Assembly: GCA_025355395.1 (NCBI GenBank)
Contig: JANXZT010000289.1
Coordinates: forward strand, 1 to 10,725
Direction of reading: 5' to 3'
DNA: 10,725 nt
Source: Betaproteobacteria bacterium
GTDB lineage: Bacteria; Pseudomonadota; Gammaproteobacteria; Burkholderiales; Casimicrobiaceae
The translations under genes and the position numbers were made by a program. Below the pieces are notes generated by a model that ran no database searches, was not told the origin of the DNA, and worked only from the letters and a program-made list of their open reading frames with translations. Positions 1 to 7,810 of this stretch are shown here, in pieces. Within the stretch, counting starts at the first letter, position 1; the number at the start of each line of letters is the position of its first letter.

Positions 1-60
1 CCGCCGTCACGTTCGCAGGGATGACGGCTCGCCCGCCGTCACGTTCGCAGGGATGACGGC
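1..60. repeat. Tandem pair of a 28-bp hairpin-forming dispersed repeat
   Basis: Two identical 28-bp units lie at 1-28 and 33-60, separated by 4 bp. Each carries a perfect 7-bp inverted repeat at its ends, GCCGTCA at 3-9 with TGACGGC at 22-28 and the same at 35-41 with 54-60, around a 12-nt centre. Read on the minus strand the core is GTCATCCCTGCGAACG. This matches the common proteobacterial dispersed repeat that begins GTCATnCCnGCGAA and gives 'VIPA' peptides when translated. The array may continue to the left of the window. The 32-bp period and 4-bp gap exclude a CRISPR array. Its role is unknown; a transcribed hairpin at the end of an upstream gene is possible. Confidence 0.8.
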
Positions 61-67
61 TTTCATG

Positions 68-99
68 GCGACAAAATGGTTCCGATGCAAAGTTAAAAT
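68..99 (+). promoter_or_regulatory. Weak candidate promoter in the AT-richer patch upstream of the CPBP gene
   Basis: The stretch 61-105 is the most AT-rich part of the leader, lying between repeat copies. TAAAAT at 94-99 resembles a sigma-70 -10 box. The only -35-like partner is GCGACA at 68-73, with a spacer of 20 bp that is longer than optimal. It is reported because it is the only plausible start site seen between the window edge and the gene. The true promoter may lie outside the window. Confidence 0.22.
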
Positions 100-100
100 G

Positions 101-127
101 ATTCCTGCGTTTGCAGGGATGACGGCT
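101..127. repeat. Third copy of the dispersed repeat, canonical hairpin form
   Basis: This copy shares the GCAGGGATGACGGC end with the pair at 1-60, but its other half differs. Here 101-108 pairs with 113-120 to give an 8-bp stem (one T-G wobble) with a GTTT loop. On the minus strand it reads GTCATCCCTGC, loop, GCAGGAAT, which is the classical form of this repeat family. Translation of the minus strand gives VIPANAGI. The other three copies look like derivatives in which the second arm was replaced by a CGTGACGG end. Confidence 0.75.
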
Positions 128-131
128 CCCA

Positions 132-155
132 CGCCGTCACGTTCGCAGGATGACG
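132..155. repeat. Fourth, degenerate copy of the dispersed repeat
   Basis: This copy matches the unit at 1-28 except that one G is missing in the GGG run (147-150) and the end is shortened, so only a 5-bp inverted repeat remains (CGTCA at 135-139 with TGACG at 151-155). It ends 26 bp before the start codon of the CPBP protease gene, so the repeat cluster forms most of that gene's upstream region. Confidence 0.7.
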
Positions 156-181
156 ATTGATGTTGCCAAGTTGACAATAAG

Positions 182-3100
182 ATGCTCATGACTTCGTGGA
201 CACGTCGGCGCGGGTTCTGGCTTGCGTACGCCGTGCTCGCCATCGCGGCCGCCGCTGTCGCCTGGCGCTTGTTCCCGCTGGCGATTCCGCTCGTCAGCCT
301 GGACATCAAGCTCGCTCGACACGACGCCGTCGATGCCGCCAGGGCCATCGCCGGCAAGCTCGACCTCGCCCCTCCCGCCGCGCGCTCGGCCGTGCGCTTC
401 GCCCACGACGACACCACCCAGAATTACATCGAGCTCGAAGGCGGAGGCAAGCCTGCGTTCGCAGCGCTCATGGCAGGCGATGTCTATGCGCCGTACTGGT
501 GGGAAGTGCGTCTTTTTGCGCCCGGCGAGATAAAGGAAGCCCTGGTGCGCTTCCGGCCCGACGGTGCGCGTTACGGGTTCGTCGAGAAAATCCCGGAAAC
601 CCTCTTGCCCGCGGATCCGGCCGGCCTGGCGCTCGATCCGGATGCGGCGCGGCGTATCGCTGAAGCAAGCGCGCGCACCGATTGGGGCGTTGACCTCTCC
701 CACTATCAGCCGCTCGAACAAACGCAGCAGCGGCGTCCGAGCGGCCGGGTCGATCACCTCTTCGTTTACGAGCGCAACGATGCCCAAGCGGGGGAGGCGC
801 GCTTTCGAATGCGCCTTGCGGTGTCGGGCAACGCGCTGACGGAGCTCTCGCATTTCGCTTATGTGCCGCAATCGTTCGAGCGCCGCTATCAGGAGTTGCG
901 CGCCGCCAACAACACCATCGCCGGTGGCGCAAGCCTTGCGGCCGGAGTGCTGTATGGCCTCGGCGGATGCGTGCTCGGCGTGCTATGGCTGATGCGACAA
1001 CACCGGCTGGTGTGGCGGCCGGCACTGGTCGCCGGACTTGTCGTGGGCGCGCTCATGGGCGCGGCCACCCTGGTTGCCACGCCAACGGCCTGGTTCGGCT
1101 ATGACACCGCCGAGCCGGTCACGTCGTTCTGGGTGCGCCAATTCGGCAGCGCGGTACTCATCTTCGGCGGCGGAGGGCTCGCCTACGCGCTGGTCTTCAT
1201 GGCCGCGGAAAGCCTGTCGCGGAGCGCCTTCGCGAGTCACCCGCAGTTGTGGAAGGTGTGGACCCGCGAGGCCGCCGCCACGTCGCAAATTATCGGCCGC
1301 ACAATGGGCGGCTATCTGTTCGTCGGTCTCGAGTTGGCGTTCATCTCGATCTTTTATTATGCGACCAATCGCTGGCTGGGGTGGTGGCAACCGTCCGAAT
1401 CGCTGACCGATCCCAACATCCTTGGTAGCGTCGTGCCGGCCCTGGCGCCCATTGCCATCTCGCTCCAAGCGGGCTTCATGGAGGAGTGCGTATTTCGCGC
1501 GGTGCCGCTTTCGCTGGCGGCCTTGATCGGAGCACGCTTCGGCCATCGGGGCCTGGCGCTCGCGATTGCCGCGGTCCTGCAGGCGCTCATTTTCGGCGCC
1601 GCGCATGCGAACTATCCGGGCTTTCCGGCCTACTCACGGCTGGTCGAGCTGTTTGTGCCCTCGCTTGTCTGGGCGCTTCTGTTCCTGCGCTTTGGGTTGC
1701 TCATCACGATTCTTCTGCACGCGCTCTTCGACCTGACACTGTTTGCGATTCCCCTTTTCCTGGTCGATGCGCCCGGCGCGTGGGCGCAGCGTGCACTCGT
1801 GGTGGCCGCCGGATGCGTGCCGCTCGGCATCGTGCTTATGCAACGCGTGCGTGGAGGCGCGTGGCATGAGCTTTCCGATCGCTTCCGCAATGGTGCATGG
1901 CAACGGACCACCGGCGCCGCGGAAGCGGATTCAACGCGAGGCACGGACGAATACCCTGTCGATGCGCCGTTGCCGCGCTGGATGGTCGGATTCCATCGCG
2001 CGCTGCCCGCACTTGGCATCGCCGGCCTCGCTGCGTGGGCGCTGACCGCCAATTTCCGCGCCGACGTGCCACCATTGCCGCTATCGCGCGCGGACGCACT
2101 CGTCACCGCCGAATCCACACTGCGTTCCCGTGGTGTGGTGCTTGCGCCGGATTGGAAGCGCTTCGCGAAGGTCCGGGTCGCCAGCGAGGAATCGCAGCAA
2201 TGGGATGGGCATGAGTTCGTATGGCGCGAAGCAGGGCGCGACGCTTATCTCGGCCTCATCGGCAATGTGCTGGCGCCACCGTTGTGGGAGGTGCGCTTTG
2301 CGCGATTCACGGGCGACGTCGCGGAGCGCGCCGAAGAATGGCGCGTGACGATGGAGGGCACAGGCAAGGTGCGCCAGGTGCGCCATGCGCTGCCCGAAGG
2401 CCGCGCCGGCGCCTCGCTCGAGCGCGCGCCGGCCTTGGCCATCGCCGAGCGCGCGGTGCGCGAGCAACTCGGACGTGAGCCCTCGACACTGAAGCTTATC
2501 GGTGCCGAGCAAAAGCAGCAGCCGGCGCGCCGCGACTGGGCATTCCTGTTCGCCGATCTTGCAACCAACGTCGGCGCGGGCGGCGAGGCCCGACTGCAAG
2601 TCGTTATCGCCGGCGACGAGGTAGTGAACGCGGGCCATTACGTTTTCATTCCGGAGTCGTGGGAACGCACTGAGCGCGAGCGCGAAAGCCGCATGACGTT
2701 TGCGAAGCTTGGCCTCGCCGGGTTTGCCGGCGTGGTCGCGGTGGCGGCGCTCATCAATGCGGCTACCCTCTGGATGCGCCGCCGCTACGACCGGCGCACG
2801 CTCAACGGTGTCGCGCTGATTTCATTCCTGCTCGCAGCCCTGGCGCTTGGCAACAACTGGCCGAGGATGGCAATAAACCTGCAGACTTCCGAGCCAGTGG
2901 CAACACAGGCCGGTTTGGCGATTGCGGGAGGGCTGTTCGGAGCCGTCGTGGCGGCGCTTGCGGTCGGGCTTGCGAGTGCGATCGGCGCCTGGGCCGCCTT
3001 GCAGCGTCCGGCGCGAATGCTCTCGGGCCGTTGGCCGGCGTGGGTCGGTGGCGCGTGTGGCGCCCTGCTCGTGGCCGGGTTGGGTTCAGCCCTGGCGGCG

Positions 3101-3598
3101 ACCGCGCCCGACACGGCACCGGTGTGGCCATCGTACGGACTCAAAGGGCAGGCGGTGCCCGTCCTCGGCGCCGTAATCGCCGGAGCAGGAGTCATTACCG
3201 CCATCGGCATCGCGCTCTTCCTGCTGGCCTGGCTGGAGCGATTGACTTACGGGTGGCAGCGGCACTTGTGGCTTGCCGCGTTCGTGCTGATCCTGGTCCT
3301 GACGGGTATCAGCGTGATCGATGCCGCGAATCCGTTGGCCGCGATTGCCGGCGGACTCGTAGGTGGTTTCGCCGCTGCGGTGATCGTATATGGATTGCTG
3401 CGCTTCGACCTTCGCACCGTGCCCGCGTATATCACCACCGGGCTGGTGCTTGGCTTCATCGAGACCGCGGCCCGCAACTCCACCAATGACAGCTACGTCT
3501 ACGCCGTGGTCGCGAGTGCGACCGCCATTGCGGTGGCGGCAGGCGTCACCCACTACCTTACCGTGCGCGCCCGGGTGGCTGGGGCCGCGGCCGACTGA
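182..3598 (+). CDS. Large polytopic CPBP-family intramembrane protease with internal duplication
   Basis: A 1138-aa inner-membrane protein. The CPBP (Abi/CAAX Rce1-like) glutamic protease signature is complete: EECVFR at 434-439, FGAAH at 471-475 and HALFD at 513-517. Family members cleave peptide bonds within or near the membrane; the substrate here is unknown. Topology as seen: TM helix ~12-31, a soluble domain ~40-240 predicted periplasmic (Arg-rich N-terminus inside), a polytopic core ~244-555, a polar linker ~556-600, TM ~604-623, a second soluble domain ~625-836, and a second polytopic block ~838-1135. The two halves are clearly related (WWEVRL at 106, LWEVRF at 701; HFAYVPQSFER at 224, HYVFIPESWER at 819; TAEPVTS at 309, TSEPVAT at 902), but the second lacks the catalytic residues. 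A simple CPBP protease is typically a few hundred residues, so this is exceptionally long. ATG 182 is used because an in-frame stop lies just upstream at 158-160; ATG 188 is equally possible, and neither has a clear ribosome binding site. Family call is firm, function open. Confidence 0.88.
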   Translation: MLMTSWTRRRGFWLAYAVLAIAAAAVAWRLFPLAIPLVSLDIKLARHDAVDAARAIAGKLDLAPPAARSAVRFAHDDTTQNYIELEGGGKPAFAALMAGDVYAPYWWEVRLFAPGEIKEALVRFRPDGARYGFVEKIPETLLPADPAGLALDPDAARRIAEASARTDWGVDLSHYQPLEQTQQRRPSGRVDHLFVYERNDAQAGEARFRMRLAVSGNALTELSHFAYVPQSFERRYQELRAANNTIAGGASLAAGVLYGLGGCVLGVLWLMRQHRLVWRPALVAGLVVGALMGAATLVATPTAWFGYDTAEPVTSFWVRQFGSAVLIFGGGGLAYALVFMAAESLSRSAFASHPQLWKVWTREAAATSQIIGRTMGGYLFVGLELAFISIFYYATNRWLGWWQPSESLTDPNILGSVVPALAPIAISLQAGFMEECVFRAVPLSLAALIGARFGHRGLALAIAAVLQALIFGAAHANYPGFPAYSRLVELFVPSLVWALLFLRFGLLITILLHALFDLTLFAIPLFLVDAPGAWAQRALVVAAGCVPLGIVLMQRVRGGAWHELSDRFRNGAWQRTTGAAEADSTRGTDEYPVDAPLPRWMVGFHRALPALGIAGLAAWALTANFRADVPPLPLSRADALVTAESTLRSRGVVLAPDWKRFAKVRVASEESQQWDGHEFVWREAGRDAYLGLIGNVLAPPLWEVRFARFTGDVAERAEEWRVTMEGTGKVRQVRHALPEGRAGASLERAPALAIAERAVREQLGREPSTLKLIGAEQKQQPARRDWAFLFADLATNVGAGGEARLQVVIAGDEVVNAGHYVFIPESWERTERERESRMTFAKLGLAGFAGVVAVAALINAATLWMRRRYDRRTLNGVALISFLLAALALGNNWPRMAINLQTSEPVATQAGLAIAGGLFGAVVAALAVGLASAIGAWAALQRPARMLSGRWPAWVGGACGALLVAGLGSALAATAPDTAPVWPSYGLKGQAVPVLGAVIAGAGVITAIGIALFLLAWLERLTYGWQRHLWLAAFVLILVLTGISVIDAANPLAAIAGGLVGGFAAAVIVYGLLRFDLRTVPAYITTGLVLGFIETAARNSTNDSYVYAVVASATAIAVAAGVTHYLTVRARVAGAAAD
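1979..3595 (+). other. Second, apparently catalytically dead ectodomain-plus-CPBP unit of the duplicated protein
   Basis: Residues ~600-1138 repeat residues ~10-560 of the same protein. The offset is 595 residues across the soluble domain (106 to 701, 224 to 819), 593 at the EPV motif (309 to 902) and 571 at the LRF motif (502 to 1073). This drift means roughly 24 residues were lost in the second membrane core. When the cores are aligned through VVPAL/AVPVL and LRFGL/LRFDL, the EE pair of unit 1 falls opposite hydrophobic residues (around GVITAIG), AAHAN falls opposite IDAAN, and His513 falls opposite Ile1084. This unit is therefore inferred to be a pseudoprotease or partner half. The alignment was made by eye; it is strong for the ectodomain and weaker for the membrane core. 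Confidence 0.65.
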
Positions 3599-3706
3599 AA
3601 CGTCGGGATTCATGTCGACCTTCACCTGTTGTGGGTGAGGACTCCGGTCGCGGCGCGGGTGGATGGATCTTGGCCGCGGCGGACCGCAAACTGCCCACCC
3701 CCGCTT

Positions 3707-6700
3707 ATGTCGCCCACGCTTGCCTCCCAACTGCAAAGCCGGCTCGCCGACGCGATGCTCGTCGACGCGCTCGCTCTGGGAAAGCGCCTCGAGCGCGCGC
3801 GACATCAGCACGCGCCAGCGCGGGAATGGGAGCAGTTGGCGACCGCGATTACGCGCGCCATCGAACGGCGCGGCGCGCGCGCGCGCCGGCGGCCGGTCAT
3901 CGTCTATCCGCCCGATTTGCCGGTCGCCCAGCGCGCCGACGAGATCGCGACCGCCATCCGCGACCACCAAGTCGTGATCGTTGCGGGCGCCACGGGCTCC
4001 GGCAAGACCACGCAGCTACCCAAGATCTGCCTCGCCGTGGGTCGCGGCGAGCGCGGTCTCATCGGCCACACCCAGCCGCGACGCATTGCCGCCCGCGCCG
4101 TGGCGACGCGCATCGCCCAGGAGCTGGGCACCGCGGTGGGCGAGCTCGTGGGTTACAAGGTGCGCTTCACCGATCATACGAAGCCCGATGCCTTCTTGAA
4201 GGTCATGACCGATGGCATCCTGCTCGCGGAAACGCAAGGGGATCGTCTGCTCGCCGCCTACGACACGATCATCGTGGACGAGGCGCACGAACGCAGCCTC
4301 AACATCGATTTCCTGCTGGGGTACCTGCGGCAATTGCTGCCGCAACGGCCCGATCTCAAAGTCATCATCACCTCTGCGACGATCGACGCCGAGCGCTTTG
4401 CGCGACATTTTGCGCAGGAGGCCGATGGTGTCACGCAGTTGGCGCCGGTCATTGAAGTCTCGGGGCGCATGTATCCGGTCGACATCCGCTACCGGCCGCT
4501 CAGGACGGGCGATGAGGAGACCGACGACGACGAGGAGCTCGAGGACGCCATTGTCACGGCGGCCGAGGGTTTATGGCGGGAGGCGCGCGGCGACATCCTG
4601 GTTTTTTTGCCCGGCGAGCGCGAGATTCGTGAAACCGCGGAGCTCCTCCGCCGCAGCCTCGCACGGCGTCCCTACGCGCAGCAGGTCGAAATCCTGCCGT
4701 TGTTCGCGCGTCTGTCCGTGGCTGAGCAGCAGCGGGTCTTTGCAGCGGGTAGCGGGCGACGCATCGTGCTCGCGACCAACGTGGCGGAGACTTCGCTCAC
4801 CGTGCCGGGGATCCGCTACGTGATCGACACCGGCCTCGCGCGTGTCAAGCGTTATTCGATGCGCAACAAGACGACCTTGCTGCAGATCGAACGGATCTCC
4901 CAGGCCGCTGCCGATCAGCGCGCTGGCCGCTGCGGGCGGGTTGCGGAGGGCATTTGCATACGGCTGTACGCAGCGGAGGATTATTCGGCGCGGCCGCGCT
5001 ATACGGATCCGGAAATCCTGCGCTCATCGCTCGCGTCGGTGATCCTGCGCATGGCGGCACTCGACATCGGCAGCGTCGAGGACTTTCCGTTCCTCGAGCC
5101 GCCAGGACCGCGGGCCATCGCCGACGGCTACCAGCTCCTGCAGGAACTGGGGGCGGTCGAAGGTGAGCGCCGGCTGACGTCGCTTGGCCGCGATCTGGCG
5201 CGTTTGCCGGTGGACCCGCGCGTCGGCCGAATGATCATCGAGGGGGAAGCCCGCGGTTGTCTGGCCGAGGTGCTGGTCATTGCGAGTGCACTCTCGGTGC
5301 CTGACCCGCGCGAGCGCCCGCTCGACAAGCAGCAGGCTGCCGATCAGGCCCACCTGCGCTTTCGCGACGAGCGCTCCGATTTTGTGTCCCTGATCACGCT
5401 GTGGGAATTCTTCGATGGCCTGCTCGCGCAAAAGCTGACACACAAGAAGCTCGTCGATGCGTGCCGCGCGCAGTTCGTGTCCTGGCTGCGGTTGCGCGAA
5501 TGGCGCGACGTGCATGCGCAGCTCGTCGCCGAGGCCGCCCTGCAACGCTGGCAATGGAACGAGCAGTTGCCCGCCGCATTCGATGCCGTCCGCTATCAGG
5601 CATTGCACCAGGCGCTCCTGTCCGGGCTCCTTGGCAACATCGGTAGTCGAAGCGCGGACGGCGATGGTTATCTTGGTCCGCGCGGGATCCGGTTTGTCCT
5701 GCATCCGGGCTCGGGACTTGCAAAAAAACAACCCAAGTGGGTGCTCGCCGCCGAGCTCGTCGAAACTTCGCGTCTGTATGCCCGCTGCGCGGCGCGCATC
5801 GAGCCCGAGTGGATCGAGGCGATCGCGGGTGATCGCGTTAGTCGCGAGTATTTTGAGCCTCGGTGGGACGAGGAGCGTGGCGAAGTCGTCGCCAGCGAAC
5901 GGGTACAGCTGTACGGATTGACGCTGGTACCCCGCCGGCGCGTGAGCTACGGCCGCATCGATCCGGCGGCGGCGCGCTCAGTGTTCATCCGTGAAGGGCT
6001 CGTGCCTGGCACGCTGCACACCAGGGGCGCGTTCCTTTCGCACAACCGGCAGTTGATGGCGGAGGTCGCCCTGCTCGAGCACAAGGCCAGGCGACAGGAT
6101 GTGCTGGTCGACGAGGCGACCATCGGCGATTTTTACGACGGGCGCGTTCCGGCAGACGTCCATTCGCTCGCGACCTTCGAGCGGTGGCGCGAGCACGCCG
6201 AGGGTGAGGATCCGCGCCTGCTTTTCCTGACCCGCGAGGCGTTGATGCGTCATGCCGCGGCGGGTGTCACGCAAACGTGGTTTCCCGATGTCCTTGCCAT
6301 GGCGGGCGCCGCGCTCCCGCTCAAATACCGGTTTGCGCCTGGGCATCCGCTGGACGGACTGACCCTGACGGTGCCGTTGTCGCTCCTGAACCAGCTCGAC
6401 GCCACACGGCTTTCGTGGCTCGTCCCGGGTCTCGTTCGCGAAAAGATCGCGGCTTATCTCAAGGCGCTTCCGAAGGCGTGGCGCAATCGCCTTATTCCGT
6501 TGCCTGAAGTGGTCACCGCGTTTCTCGATCAGGGAGTGAATTTCGACCTCCCGCTCACCGACGCCCTGCGTGAGTTTATCCGGGGTCGCATTGGCGATGC
6601 GCCCCCGCGCGACGCGTGGGACACGTTGGTAGCGCCGCCACACCTCGCGATCAACATTCACGTCGTGGATGCGGCCGGCAAGGAGCTCGCACAGGGCCGC

Positions 6701-7636
6701 GACTTGTTGGCCTTGCGAGCGCAACTGGGCGAGGCCGCGGCGCTTTCCTTTGTGGAAGAAGGTCCGGCGCTGGAGCGTCGGGATCTGCGCACCTGGGATT
6801 TCGGCGACCTGCCACCCACCCTCGCCATGCATCGCAACGGGCGCCGAACGACCGGATACCCGGCGCTGATCGACAATGGCGACACGGTCTCGATCGCGCT
6901 CCTCGATACACAGGATGCGGCCGATGCGTCAACCCGGGCCGGGGTGGTGCGACTCGTGCGCATCGCACTGAAAGATGTGCTTGCGCGTTACGAGAAAGGT
7001 CCGCCAGGCTTTCATGCCACGGCAATGTTACTCAAAGGTGCGGCCGGAGCGCAGCGCCTGCTTGCCGACGTCTTGAGCGCCGTTTACGAGCGCGCCTTTA
7101 TTGGCGACGATCCGCTGCCCCGATCCGCAACGGCCTTTGGCGAACAGGTGAAGCGGGCGCGCGCCCGTTTGCCTGCGGTGGCGGATGGTGCATTCAAGCT
7201 CCTGACCGTCATCGTGGCGGAAGACCAGGCGCTGGGGCAACGCTTAAGCGCGCTGCCCAATGCGCTCTCACGGCTGGGTGCAGAGGTGCGCGGGCGCCGC
7301 GACGCGCTCGTCTATCCCGGTTTCTTTGCCGGCACGCCGTGGCCACGGCTCGCTCATCTCCCACGCTATCTCAAGGCACTGGAGCGACGGCTCGCCAAAT
7401 ACCCGGAAAATCCGACGCGCGACGCTCTCCATGCCCCGGCGATCGGGGCCTGGTGGCAACGCTACCGCGAGCGGCTCGACCGCAGCCAGAAGGCCGGTCG
7501 CCCTGAACGCGGCCTCGAGGATTTTCGCTGGCTGCTCGAGGAATTGCAGGTCTCGCTTTTCGCGCAGGAGCTTAAGACGCCGTTCCCGGTTTCCTATAAA
7601 CGTGTGGAAAAGGCGTGGGCGGAGATTGGGCGCTGA
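3707..7636 (+). CDS. hrpA: ATP-dependent DEAH-box RNA helicase HrpA
   Basis: A 1309-aa cytoplasmic 3'-5' RNA helicase; E. coli HrpA (about 1300 aa) is linked to mRNA processing and rescue of stalled or collided ribosomes. Motifs seen: Walker A GATGSGKT at 94-101, DEAHERS from 191, SAT at 223-225, TNVAETSLTVPG in the second RecA domain, and QRAGRCGR at 404-411. Then come the HA2 region (~442-560), an OB-fold segment (~633-705) containing PGSGLAKKQPKWV, and the long HrpA-specific C-terminal domain (DUF3418, ~715-1309) ending in LLEELQVSLFAQELKTPFP. An acidic insert (GDEETDDDEELEDA) starts near residue 268. The frame is open back to a TTG at 3629, but ATG 3707 gives MSPTLASQLQSRL, which fits the enterobacterial N-terminus in position and length, so it is preferred. 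No Shine-Dalgarno sequence is evident. It lies 108 bp after the CPBP gene on the same strand; that gap holds only a weak hairpin. Confidence 0.96.
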   Translation: MSPTLASQLQSRLADAMLVDALALGKRLERARHQHAPAREWEQLATAITRAIERRGARARRRPVIVYPPDLPVAQRADEIATAIRDHQVVIVAGATGSGKTTQLPKICLAVGRGERGLIGHTQPRRIAARAVATRIAQELGTAVGELVGYKVRFTDHTKPDAFLKVMTDGILLAETQGDRLLAAYDTIIVDEAHERSLNIDFLLGYLRQLLPQRPDLKVIITSATIDAERFARHFAQEADGVTQLAPVIEVSGRMYPVDIRYRPLRTGDEETDDDEELEDAIVTAAEGLWREARGDILVFLPGEREIRETAELLRRSLARRPYAQQVEILPLFARLSVAEQQRVFAAGSGRRIVLATNVAETSLTVPGIRYVIDTGLARVKRYSMRNKTTLLQIERISQAAADQRAGRCGRVAEGICIRLYAAEDYSARPRYTDPEILRSSLASVILRMAALDIGSVEDFPFLEPPGPRAIADGYQLLQELGAVEGERRLTSLGRDLARLPVDPRVGRMIIEGEARGCLAEVLVIASALSVPDPRERPLDKQQAADQAHLRFRDERSDFVSLITLWEFFDGLLAQKLTHKKLVDACRAQFVSWLRLREWRDVHAQLVAEAALQRWQWNEQLPAAFDAVRYQALHQALLSGLLGNIGSRSADGDGYLGPRGIRFVLHPGSGLAKKQPKWVLAAELVETSRLYARCAARIEPEWIEAIAGDRVSREYFEPRWDEERGEVVASERVQLYGLTLVPRRRVSYGRIDPAAARSVFIREGLVPGTLHTRGAFLSHNRQLMAEVALLEHKARRQDVLVDEATIGDFYDGRVPADVHSLATFERWREHAEGEDPRLLFLTREALMRHAAAGVTQTWFPDVLAMAGAALPLKYRFAPGHPLDGLTLTVPLSLLNQLDATRLSWLVPGLVREKIAAYLKALPKAWRNRLIPLPEVVTAFLDQGVNFDLPLTDALREFIRGRIGDAPPRDAWDTLVAPPHLAINIHVVDAAGKELAQGRDLLALRAQLGEAAALSFVEEGPALERRDLRTWDFGDLPPTLAMHRNGRRTTGYPALIDNGDTVSIALLDTQDAADASTRAGVVRLVRIALKDVLARYEKGPPGFHATAMLLKGAAGAQRLLADVLSAVYERAFIGDDPLPRSATAFGEQVKRARARLPAVADGAFKLLTVIVAEDQALGQRLSALPNALSRLGAEVRGRRDALVYPGFFAGTPWPRLAHLPRYLKALERRLAKYPENPTRDALHAPAIGAWWQRYRERLDRSQKAGRPERGLEDFRWLLEELQVSLFAQELKTPFPVSYKRVEKAWAEIGR

Positions 7637-7656
7637 TCGGCGGCAGGCTGCTCGCG

Positions 7657-7686
7657 TTGGCGCAGGCCAAAGGGGCGTGCTACAGT
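7657..7686 (+). promoter_or_regulatory. Candidate extended -10 sigma-70 promoter for the DUF1631 gene
   Basis: TTGGCG at 7657-7662 and TACAGT at 7681-7686 are separated by 18 bp, and TG at 7678-7679 gives the extended -10 form TGCTACAGT. Each hexamer matches consensus at 4 of 6 positions. The predicted start near 7693 would leave a leader of about 118 nt before the GTG at 7811. It overlaps the terminator-like hairpin at 7669-7702. Confidence 0.45.
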
Positions 7687-7702
7687 CCCTTCGCCCTTTT
7701 TT
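7669..7702 (+). terminator. Candidate intrinsic terminator after hrpA
   Basis: Starting 32 bp after the hrpA stop, AAAGGGGCG (7669-7677) pairs with CGCCCTTTT (7692-7700) as a 9-bp stem with one G-T wobble and a 14-nt loop. The six T residues at 7697-7702 form the base of the 3' arm and run on past it. The loop is large and only two T residues remain unpaired, so efficiency may be modest. The loop contains the -10 box of the candidate promoter. Confidence 0.45.
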
Positions 7703-7810
7703 CGCCGCTCGAGGACGCTTTGCGACGTTTCATCCTGGCCGGCGGACGGTCAAGACGCGTATTTTGAGCGCGATCAGGCCGCGCCACCACGGCATCGACG
7801 CACCTTACGC

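Noticed and set aside
1..155. CRISPR-like array
   Set aside because: Spacing is irregular (4, 40 and 4 bp), the units diverge, and no uniform spacers exist; the units are hairpin-forming dispersed repeats.
171..176. Perfect TTGACA -35 box just before the CPBP start codon
   Set aside because: A matching -10 box would have to lie inside the coding sequence, where none is seen at 16-19 bp spacing; probably chance.
7..417. 136-aa minus-strand open frame containing VIPANAGI
   Set aside because: The only recognisable part is the translated dispersed repeat; the rest is antisense to the CPBP gene.
3620..3640. Hairpin between the CPBP gene and hrpA as a terminator
   Set aside because: A 7-bp stem (3620-3626 with 3634-3640, one G-T pair) exists, but no T-run follows, so there is no good case for intrinsic termination.
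3086..3970. 294-aa minus-strand open frame over the CPBP/hrpA junction
   Set aside because: It overlaps the coding ends of two well-supported genes on the other strand and its translation has no domain-like pattern.
3631..4455. 274-aa forward open frame overlapping the start of hrpA
   Set aside because: It lies in a different frame from the HrpA motifs and is composed largely of R, A, H and G residues.
5978..6832. 284-aa minus-strand open frame inside hrpA
   Set aside because: Antisense to the conserved HrpA C-terminal domain, with no recognisable motif; a typical high-GC shadow.
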